The notes under the pieces are model-generated. The model did no database searches, was not told where the DNA came from, and saw only the letters and a program-made list of their open reading frames with translations. A program made the position numbers and the translations under genes. Shown here piece after piece: positions 20,892 through 29,021 of a stretch of DNA of 30,908 nucleotides; within the stretch, counting starts at the first letter, position 1; the number at the start of each line of letters is the position of its first letter. This stretch comes from Schoenoplectus triqueter. Its lineage: Eukaryota; Streptophyta; Magnoliopsida; Poales; Cyperaceae. The DNA lies in assembly GCA_964058805.1 (NCBI GenBank), contig CAXKVV010001493.1, positions 1-30,908 on the forward strand, read 5' to 3'.

Positions 20892-21205
20892 AAATATTTA
20901 ATGTTAAATAAAAAATTTCGTTTAAACCGTTAAAATTCGTTAAATAACCCCGTTTAAACTATTTTAATTCAAAATTATTGTCTCACCGTTAAAAGCCGTG
21001 AAATGTTTTTTAAAAACTTGGTATGTAGTTATTACAAACTTTGGATTAACATGTAGGTGACACTATGGCATAAGACTAAGTCTTATGCATGACATATTTC
21101 TTGCTTCCAGGATTATATATATATTTTTTATTTATTTTGTGAGACTAAAAAAATTCTGATACATGCAGGTCTTTATTTGTATATCTAGGTAAGGAAGCCT
21201 CTAAA

Positions 21206-21367
21206 AATGCCAACGCTGCCTAGCGCAGACGGATTATTGCATGACCTTGGTCCTTGAGATCAAGGTCTCGATACCCAGCAGCGCTGAAGAGTCCACAGAC
21301 TCATATGAGTGTGTGAGCGTGTGGTGTGTGTGTTGTGGGTCTACGGACATATATCAAAAAAAAAAAA
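21206..21367 (+). mobile_element. tRNA-derived-type SINE with poly(A) tail
   Basis: About 160 bp. A structured 5' half contains GGTCTCGATACCCAGCAGCG, resembling a decayed RNA polymerase III B box. A GTGTGTGAGCGTGTGGTGTG stretch follows, then GGGTCTACGGACATATATC, then about 12 A residues. It is flanked by the direct repeat CCTCTAAA (from 21198 and from 21368). This layout is that of plant SINEs. It has no coding capacity. Confidence 0.65.
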
Positions 21368-21677
21368 CCTCTAAAGGAAATAGATAGAAAAGAAACTTCA
21401 GTAGACAATTCTGTGAATTGTGAAAGACAATTCTGGCATTAAAATCAGGATGTCTGGAAAAGAGTTGTAACAAAAATAAAGAAAATTTGACATCAACGAG
21501 GTGGTATCTGCAATGTCATAGAAGAAGAATCGGAAGAACAATATTTTCTATATGTTATAATAACGCCTATTACTACATATTAATAACAGAACAGACAATC
21601 TCATTTTCTTCATCGAATCAATGATCCGATACTGTTCTGGTAAAAAAAGTGTAGCAGTGTCAGAGGGGCCCGCCTAG

Positions 21678-21899
21678 TGTGCTGACACACTTCAAACGTC
21701 ACCCGCCATGGGAGCTGACAAGGCTGTGCACGTGGATGTCGGAGCAGCCTATGTGCCTCCACTCTCTGTGGCTAAAATTTTGCGAGCACTTGCTCAGGCT
21801 GAGCAGCAAGGCTTATTAATTCTTGGAAAACATGTTATTTATCTGGATACCTTGGTTTACATCTTGGGAAATTTGTATACTGCAAAGGGTCAAATGATG
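21678..21899 (+). pseudogene. ETFB: Decayed exon of electron-transfer flavoprotein beta subunit
   Basis: After a TAG acceptor at 21675-21677, the frame reads CADTLQTSPAMGADKAVHVD, then VPPLSVAKILRALAQAE, then LLILGK, and ends in GQMM before a GTAAGA donor at 21900. This is the order of conserved blocks in mitochondrial ETF beta (…TLRT-LAMGADR-HV, PL-VAK-L, GKQAIDDDCNQTGQM). The nucleotide-binding region normally reading IDDDCNQTG is replaced by an unrelated longer stretch (VIYLDTLVYILGNLYTAK). No other ETFB exon was found on either side. The loss of that core and the isolation in transposon-rich DNA indicate a gene fragment or pseudogene. Confidence 0.65.
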
Positions 21900-21939
21900 G
21901 TAAGAGCACGACATATGATCTCAATTGCATAAGTTGTTG

Positions 21940-24170
21940 GTTATATGAGATAGTGCTGGTATTATTGATTATAAGACTGGCTGGCTGAAATATTTTGTTG
22001 TATTAGATTGTTTCAATGCTTACTAAATTATATGAGGCCATAATAGTCAGTAATGGAACATTAACATTCATGATTATATCTCTCAATCATTAACGTTTGC
22101 ATTCATGATTGTACCTATCAATCATATTTTTATTAACTTTTTTTGTGTGTAAAAGTTGTACTAATTTTTGTATGTTAATCTAAGATGTTTGCATTAATTA
22201 GTTAAAAATATTGATTTCATTAATTATTTTGAGCATAAAAGATGGTTGTCATTAAAAAATATTATAAGTATAAGGATCCACGTGTAAGAACAGACATATT
22301 TGCTAGTATTACTCAATTTACCCAACATGTTTTATGAATTGAAAATATATTAATAATAAAGTATGAAACGAAACAAAACTTCCAAATAAATGCAAATGTG
22401 TTTGTATGTGCACATCTTAATAGCAATTAATGTTCATATGGCATATCATAAGTTTTGACAGTACAACACTGTTTTCTTAAAATTAAGAGGCACTTTTTTG
22501 TTATCCCAAAATACATATTTACTATTTTTTCAGTTTCGATTCTATAGTGGTATTCAGAAAATTTATATTTGCGGAATACAAAATTTATCCAAACCTTTGT
22601 AGTTTGTAGTATTGAACCTAGTTTTGTTGTTTAATTTTTATAACTTGTTGAATTTGAATTCAATAAATGATTAACCATATAAAAAAAACGTTGAAAATTT
22701 AAAAGTTCCTTTTCCTTTATAATTATTTATAATCGTTTGCATAGATAAAAAAAAAACAATTCTGTGCGGTTAAATGACTGCGATTTTTTTAAAGTTAAAA
22801 TCATATAATTTCAATCACTTATTCGTAATTAACTACCCATTGAAACAATAAAAGAAAGTATCAAAAAAATCTTGTGGGTAGATACGCCGAAAAAGGACAA
22901 CGTTGCAATATTGGACTCTTTTTTTCTCTCCTTACAATAATCGTATGTTGTTGCGGTTCTAGAAATTACTTAATTTTAATCATGAAAAAAATTGCAACAA
23001 ATATATGCATTTAATGAAAACCACAATTCGACAAATATATTTTCATGAGATTGTCCTACGTGGTACATACGGACCCAGAAAAAGGCCGAACCATTTACTT
23101 TTCCTGGTTCCCAGAACCGTAATTTTTTTAAATAAAAATTTAGATAGGTAAAGTTGTCACTTCTTTGATTGTTCATAATGTTGAAATCAAATAATTTATT
23201 AATTATATAAAAATAAAAATATATATTAATATAATAAAAAAATGCCTTCTAAATAACTGTCAGATTGTAAAAGAGAAGTTCTGTTTATTTCCTTTGGTCG
23301 AGAAATTTCAGTATATATTTTCCTCTCTTTTTAAGTAAGTATAACCAAATTGTTAGTACTTGTAACACTGATCTTTTGAGATAACTATGTCAACGCAATA
23401 TAATTTTTTTGTAAAATTTTTCTAATATAAACAGCTTTTGCATGAAAATGATGTTATATAATATTTTATTTCTTTTATAAGATAAAATAGTGTTTTCTAA
23501 ATCATCCGTTGACAAGTCGAACTATTTTGATTATATAATTTACGTTATAAGAAACATATTTTGAGGTTTTAAAACATAAAATTCATTCTTAAAGAAAAAA
23601 ATTTACAAATTGTTTTTATTTCATAATCCTAAAAGATTAATTTATTTGGAAGAAAATGCATTGATTCTTGACTTAGTTTTCAATGAGAAATATTTTTTTA
23701 ATAAATGTTTAAAATAAAAATTATTTTTGATGATAATGCTACAAAGTATTATATCTTTGACTTAGTTTTTCATATCATTTACACGTAAAACATTTTCGAT
23801 AATATTTGAGAGATTTAGGTCGGCTAAAAAATTTATTATAAACTATATGACAAAATACGTCATTATCTGAAATTATTTGGCCATGTAAATTAAAATTTGT
23901 AGAGCTTAAGCTGTACCAACACTAACAAACATAGTAATAAGGTTCACGAAAAAATCGCGTTTAATTTGTTTTTAACACTCTACCAAATAAATCGATGTTT
24001 AATACATTAATTAGCGAATTATTCATTCATTTGATACGCGAATTATTCACAGATTTAATGAATTTAACGAATAAAACATGTTCTTTTCACGAATTGTTCT
24101 TCATTTTCTCAAATTTGATGCTGTTATTCAAATCAGATTCTTTTGCTGCGCATCATGTGAGGAGAGAGAG
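21940..24170. other. Long AT-rich intergenic stretch, no feature recognised
   Basis: About 2.2 kb with many A/T runs. No ETFB-like downstream exon, no protein-like frame and no defined terminal repeats were found. Short frames at 22976-23176 (minus) and 23995-24189 (plus) look random. Confidence 0.4.
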
Positions 24171-24182
24171 TGCACTTGATAC

Positions 24183-24721
24183 TACTTAGACTATTAGTTG
24201 TTTGCTAGGTGGTTCTCTTTTCCAGATGTGAGGAGACTATTAGTTGTTTGCTAGGCGGTCCTCTTTTTTACTAGGTGCTTCTCTTTGCTAAAATCCGCCG
24301 GGTCAATCCGTATCCGGTATCCGTATCCGTGCTCGGGTATAGACGGGTAAACGGGTACGGGTTTGAGAAGGGTCGGTCACGTTTTTTTTTAGAAAAAACA
24401 TGTTGTATCCGTACCCGTACATGTGTACCCGCCGACCTGTGAAATTCAAATTTCAAAAATTTACCCCTGGTACACATCAAATCAATACCCGTACCCGTAC
24501 CCGCTGACCTGTGAACCCGCTAAAAAAAACAGCAAAAAAAAAAATCTCGTACCCGTACCCGTGTACCCGCGACGGACACGGGTATGAGACGGGTAGGGTA
24601 CGGTTTTGAAAAAAAAACGTCTACCCGTACCCGCCGTACCCGTCTATCCGCCGTGCCCGTGCCCGCCCTACCCGCCGCCCGCCGCGGGTGTACCCGGCCC
24701 ATACCCGCAGACAAATCACTA
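24183..24721. mobile_element. hAT-like element with GTACCC repeats and 8-bp flanking repeat
   Basis: The right part (24300-24710) is saturated with GTACCCG and its complement CGGGTAC, and ends in GACAAATCACTA, reverse complement TAGTGATTTGTC. CTTGATAC occurs directly after this end (24722-24729) and again at 24175-24182, consistent with an 8-bp duplication within a 10-bp match. The left terminus (TACTTAGACTATTAG) does not match the right one well, so the left end is rearranged or misplaced. A ~31-bp direct repeat (GACTATTAGTTGTTTGCTAG…) at 24189-24219 and 24235-24265 shows local rearrangement. Confidence 0.55.
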
Positions 24722-24734
24722 CTTGATACTGTGA

Positions 24735-25360
24735 ATTCAGATGACTTAGACTAGCTGTGTTGTCCTTTTTTACCAACAGATGGTAATAATCCTAGGCTAT
24801 TAGTTAAATAATTTTTAAATAAAAATGAATTTGCTGCGGTCATTCACATGTAGTTTCTTTGCATAATAATATTAACTTTAAATAAATTATTTTAATTATA
24901 TATGATGAATTATTTTTGAATTATATCTATATTATATCTGTGTACCGAGTCATGAATTTGTAATCTTGTCGAACCATTCCTGAATTATTCAATTGTTACT
25001 ATGCTAGCAAATCCACTATTTTATTTGGCACACCACACAGGAGAATGTGATCTTGTGATGCATAAGATCCGATCCATAACCCTTTGACCCGCCAGCTTGG
25101 ATTTGAAATAGGTGTGGCCCTGATTCCGACAGTATCGCATCAAGTGGCTTCGGATCTGCTGCTCGTAAAAGCAGTGAGCAGCAGCCTACTCGTAAAATCA
25201 AAGGGGGAAATCACATGAGAGCATCTCACTTTAGCGCCAAATAGTTGCGCGTCGTCAGATTTTATTCCGCACCAAGTGGGGCTTGGCCCTCTCTTCTCCC
25301 CATGCCATCAGTGCTAGAGTTAGGATTTTTTGCAGATTTTATTATAAATAATTATTAATA
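24735..25360. other. Intergenic stretch left of the large MULE, no gene recognised
   Basis: Mostly AT-rich. A less AT-rich patch at about 25020-25310 includes a 61-codon minus-strand frame that resembles no protein I know. It may be old insertion or gene debris. Confidence 0.35.
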
Positions 25361-25361
25361 A

Positions 25362-25443
25362 AATAATATTATTAATAATAAGAGTGACAACGGTTAAATT
25401 CTAATAATATTATTAATAATAAGAGTGAGAACGGTTAAATTCT
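25362..25443 (+). repeat. 41-bp tandem duplication at the left edge of the MULE
   Basis: Two adjacent 41-bp copies (25362-25402 and 25403-25443), each starting AATAATATTATTAATAATAA and ending ACGGTTAAATTCT, differ at a single base (C or G after AGAGTGA). Near-identity indicates a recent duplication. Confidence 0.9.
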
Positions 25444-25467
25444 AAAAATACGAACGGTACCGCGCGG

Positions 25468-25495
25468 CAGTGGCGCGTTTGCAAACGCGCCACTG
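25468..25495. repeat. Perfect 28-bp palindrome in the MULE left end
   Basis: CAGTGGCGCGTTTG joined to its exact reverse complement with no loop. It is built from the same word that the following 30-bp repeats use. Confidence 0.95.
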
Positions 25496-25572
25496 GCAGT
25501 GGCGTCTTCCACAAACGCGCCACTGGCAGTGGCGTCTTCCACAAACGCGCCACTGGCAGTGGCGCGTTTCCT
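25483..25572 (+). repeat. Three 30-bp tandem repeats with inner dyad
   Basis: Copies start at 25483, 25513 and 25543, with unit AAACGCGCCACTGGCAGTGG followed by CGTCTTCCAC (the third diverges at its end). GCCACTGGCAGTGGC inside each unit is a dyad, a natural shape for a dimeric transposase binding site. They lie 36-125 bp upstream of the TATA box. Confidence 0.9.
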
Positions 25573-25607
25573 CAAACCACGCCACTGCCAATGGCGCCTA
25601 TCTTTGC

Positions 25608-25615
25608 TATAAATA
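25608..25615 (+). promoter_or_regulatory. TATA box of the MULE transposase gene
   Basis: TATAAATA lies 62 bp before the transposase ATG at 25677, implying a 5' UTR of roughly 30-40 bases that contains A/C-rich leader sequence. Confidence 0.65.
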
Positions 25616-25783
25616 CCGCTACCCGCGGTTTATTTCTCACAACCACAAAAACAACAAACATCCATTTTTCTTCAAAATGCTACCGGATTTAAATTATAAT
25701 CCCGATGAAGAAAATTATACTGCAAAACAACCGAGCGGCAGTAAATTTTTGACGGGAATATTTCCAAACCAGAATGAAACCAA

Positions 25784-26060
25784 TTCCTATCCAACCCACG
25801 ATCAAATCAATTCCTATCAAACCTACGATCAAACCAATTCTTATCCAACCCACGATCAAACCAATTCCTATCAAACCTACGATCAAACCAATTCCTATCA
25901 AACCTACGATCAAACCAATTCCTATCCAACCCACGATCAAACCAATTCCTATCAAACCTACGATCAAACCAATTCCTATCAAACCTACGATCAAACCAAT
26001 TCTTATTAAACCTACGATCAAACCAATTCATATCCTACCTACGATCAAACCAATTTATAT
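25784..26060 (+). repeat. 27-bp coding tandem repeats in the transposase N-terminus
   Basis: About ten units of 27 bp encode variants of NSYQTYDQT and NSYPTHDQT in two alternating types. The ninth unit has the stop codon (TAA in place of CAA). The repeat opens long frames in other registers and on the other strand, which are not genes. Confidence 0.92.
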
Positions 26061-27829
26061 CCGTATCCAGCTATTTACAGTAACAATATAATTTATCAAC
26101 AACCAAACCCAGCGGTGCCACTATATAATTTTTTTGGCGGTAGTAGTAGTACTACGTCTGGCTGTAATGTAACTGATAATATTGATGACAGAAGTAGTGT
26201 TGATCCAACGTTAATGGAATTAAGTGATGATCAGGATGAGCAAGATGATGGCGGTCCGTATTATTCTAATGAAGAAGAAACAGGAGAGGATTACACTGAC
26301 CAGTCGGATTTGTCGATCGATGAATTTGAAGATGAGGAAATTCAGAGATGCGATACCACATTGTTAGTTACCGGACGAACTGAGAGACACCATCCCGTAG
26401 AAGCGTTAAATAATTTTGAGATGTTTGTCCGTTTAGGCGCGAATGAATATCTTTTAGGACTCGATGATGAGTTAACTGAAAATAGAATATTTGCTTCTAA
26501 ATCGTCTTTAAATTGGGTAATTTGTGATTGGAGTGTTAGGAAAAACGTTCAATGTTGGGTACAAGAAAGTTGTAAAACACGACTTATTATGAAATGCAAA
26601 GAAGGTAGTTGTCCTTGGAGATTATACGCTAGACCTGAAGAGGGCTCGATCACATGGAGGATCATCACAAATAAAAACCCCCACAACTGTAGAAGACCAC
26701 CAGGAGACCGCAAACACTTACAACTCACATCTAATTTGATTGCAGGATGTGTTCGACAACATTTAAAGAAGGATCTCTCTCTAACAATTCAACAAATCGG
26801 TATGATTATAGAAACAAAATATCCCGGTGTGGCACCGACGTACGGTAAACTTTGGCGTGACCGAGAAAGAGCAATTGAACAATTATTTGGCACTTGGGAA
26901 GGATCATATACATTGCTTCCACAGATATTGGAGGCGATTGCTCGGACTACTCCAGGTACAAAATTTAAATTATTGACGTGTGATACTTCGGATAATAATG
27001 TAAAAATGTTTAAATCCATAGTTTGGGTTTATGGACCGTGTATTGCAGCGTTCAAACATTTAAGGCCCGTTATAACCATTGACGCTGGATTCTTATCAGG
27101 CTGTTATAAGGGTAGATTATTGATGGCGTGTGGATACGATGCAGAGAATAAAATCATTCCTCTAGCATTTGAAATCGGGAATGCAGAAAATATGGACAAT
27201 TGGGGTTGGTTCATGCGATGGGTCCGTAATGAAGTGATCCAATGTAATATGAAAATATGTGTTATATCCGACCGTCATAGGAGAATAAAGGGAGTTTTTG
27301 AGCGACCGCATTTGGGATGGTCTATACAACATGGAGAGGCGGTACACCGGTATTGCATGCAACACGTCGCAGAGAATTTATATAAGGAAGCCGGAAAAAC
27401 TGGAAAGAAAGAAGATAATCTCAGAGATGATTTCCGAAGAAGACTAGCGAACAAAAAGAAACCGCGTCGTTTCGTAGAAAGATGGCGAATTTTGAGGAAA
27501 TCAAATAGAAAAGCTTATGATTTTTTAAAAAAAAATCGGCAGAAGATTAGAAAATGATGATAAAGAACCTCCTAATTTTGCTTCGTGGGCACAAACGTAT
27601 GATGGAGGACATCGATGGGGTATAATGACCAGCAATGGTTCTGAAGCTCTGAATAGCGTCTTCAGAGTTGAACGAACTTTACCGGTTGCAGCAATTCTGG
27701 AGGGAACATGGTATAAATGTGCTAAATGGTTCGATAAGAGGGAAATGGAAGCAATGAACCTGCATAGAGCATGCAAGCAATGGCCAAAAAAAATTGATGA
27801 CATCTTGGCAAAACGTGACGACAAAGCAG

Positions 27830-27903
27830 GTTCGTGTTGATATTATTTTACTATATTTTACAAAATTTTGAACATATCGTGATACCTTTTGTATTTATTT
27901 CAA
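27830..27903 (+). other. Probable transposase intron with a lost acceptor
   Basis: GCAG|GTTCGT gives a donor at 27830. No AG dinucleotide occurs from there until well into the next coding block. TATTTCAA at 27896-27903 would be a good acceptor if the last base were G. Splicing at that point joins the two frames in phase. This is inference from phase and context. Confidence 0.45.
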
Positions 27904-28499
27904 TAATTACATCTCGTATGAACGTAATTCCACTCGGAACTGCTCGAGGAGAATATGAGGTTCATGTGCTTGGTGAGAGGATCGAGAGTGGAGGGTATGG
28001 ACCGTTCAAGTACACTGTTACAATTTCGAGTGAACGACGCACTCGAGATGACCCACAATTGCCGGAACCGCACTGCACGTGTGATTGTCAAAAACCTCAA
28101 CTGACTGGGATACCCTGCTCTCACGTAATTGCTGTATGCCAACATAGAAATTTTGATGTGTACGGTTTCATAGATGAGCGATACAATACAGCTCATCTAC
28201 TGAATACTTGGTCCGGACAATTTTATTGTTACGGTGATCAACAAGTTTGACCGCCATATCTTGGAGAAACTATAATACCAGATAAAGAATTGATAAAAAT
28301 TGGTCGGCGTGCGAAGGTTAGACGTCAAATGGTAATGGATGAGATGGAGGGCAGGATACGTGGTCGAGGTAGAATGAGAAATATACAGTCTTCTGAAGGT
28401 GGGTCATCTCGAAGAGATGAAATGAGTCGTGACCCACTTCCAATGGATACATTACAATCAAGACGGCATAGGAATAAGGCTTCAAGTCCCACAACAAAC

Positions 28500-28710
28500 A
28501 GAAGAACCCAAACTTCTCGAAATACTTTGCAATCAGCGAGACACTCAACTAGTTATGATCCAAGAGATAACAACAGAATAACTCAAACTTCTCGAGATGC
28601 ATTGCAATCAGCGAGACACTCAACTAGTTATGATCCAAGAGATAACAACAGAATAACTCAAACTTCTCGAGATGCCTTGCAATCAACGAGATTCTCAACT
28701 GATCATGATC
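28500..28710 (+). repeat. 75-bp coding tandem repeats in the transposase C-terminus
   Basis: Three copies, the last diverged, encode RITQTSRDALQSARHSTSY plus DPRDNN. The second and third copies share long identical stretches, so the duplication is recent. Confidence 0.9.
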
Positions 28711-28829
28711 AAGAAAGACAAGCTGTCAATGCTTCAACTAGGGGTGCTAGAGGAAATAATTTTGGAGGTAGAATCTTAAATTTTTTCGCACGGAGGAAAA
28801 AAAAATTGATGTATGTTTTATTTTTTCGT

Positions 28830-28905
28830 ACTAGATGTGTGTTGTATTTAAGCAAGGGCATGTTGTATTTAAGCAAAAAATATGTTGTATTTAAGCAGAA
28901 ACTCC
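28830..28905 (+). repeat. Three short repeats of GTTGTATTTAAGCA
   Basis: ATGTTGTATTTAAGCA-like units occur three times about 24 bp apart at the 3' end of the transposase frame. A further direct repeat, GAAACTCCATAATAAAATA, occurs near 28900 and 28960 between the two convergent genes. Confidence 0.75.
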
Positions 28906-29021
28906 ATAATAAAATATAACCACAATAAAACAAATAATACAACAATAAAAAACAACATAGAAACTCCATAATAAAATAATACAAAAAAAATAATATCCAT
29001 AATAAAAAAACAACATATAAA

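Larger units (their letters stand above)
19490..21045. mobile_element. Possible older inverted-repeat element into which the MULE inserted
   Basis: Outside the MULE's target duplication, the two flanks also match as inverted repeats. The left flank has AGCAAGCTTTTAAAAAACTT near 19520. The right flank has, as reverse complement, ACCAAGTTTTTAAAAAACAT near 21005-21025, followed on both sides by TTTTAAC-type words. Boundaries are approximate. Confidence 0.35.
25677..28919 (+). pseudogene. MULE (MuDR-family) transposase, disrupted
   Basis: One gene read in pieces, about 1,055 codons if one extra A and a 74-base intron are discounted. In order: MLPDLNYNPDEE start; Asn/Tyr/Gln repeats (25784-26060); an acidic region; a zinc-finger-like region (CPWRLYAR…HNC) typical of MuDR transposases; and the catalytic core. 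That core has Asp at 27081-27083 (TIDAGF), Asp at 27270-27272 (VISDRH), the YCMQH motif, and probable Glu at 27643-27645 (SNGSEALN). A SWIM zinc finger (CTCDC…CSH, 28074-28124) and an Arg-rich tail with 75-bp repeats follow. Lesions are TAA at 26007, +1 A in the A9 run at 27527-27535, a probable lost acceptor near 27901-27903, and TGA at 28248. The frameshift separates the two Asp residues from the Glu, so no active enzyme can be made. Confidence 0.9.

Noticed and set aside
21678..21932. ETFB exon taken as part of a working gene
   Set aside because: The nucleotide-binding core is missing and no neighbouring ETFB exons were found, so it was called a fragment.
24271..24714. Minus-strand frames in the GTACCC-rich region
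   Set aside because: Repeat-derived translations (VRVRV-type) without protein character.
25483..25572. Regular 30-bp repeats resembling a CRISPR array
   Set aside because: The units are contiguous with no spacers, and the host is a plant. They are subterminal transposon repeats.
25689..26091. Long open frames on both strands overlapping the NSYQTYDQT repeat (for example 25689-26021 minus and 25774-26091 plus)
   Set aside because: They are register and strand shadows of a 27-bp coding repeat whose unit length is a multiple of three, so every frame stays open. The real frame is the one continuous with the transposase.
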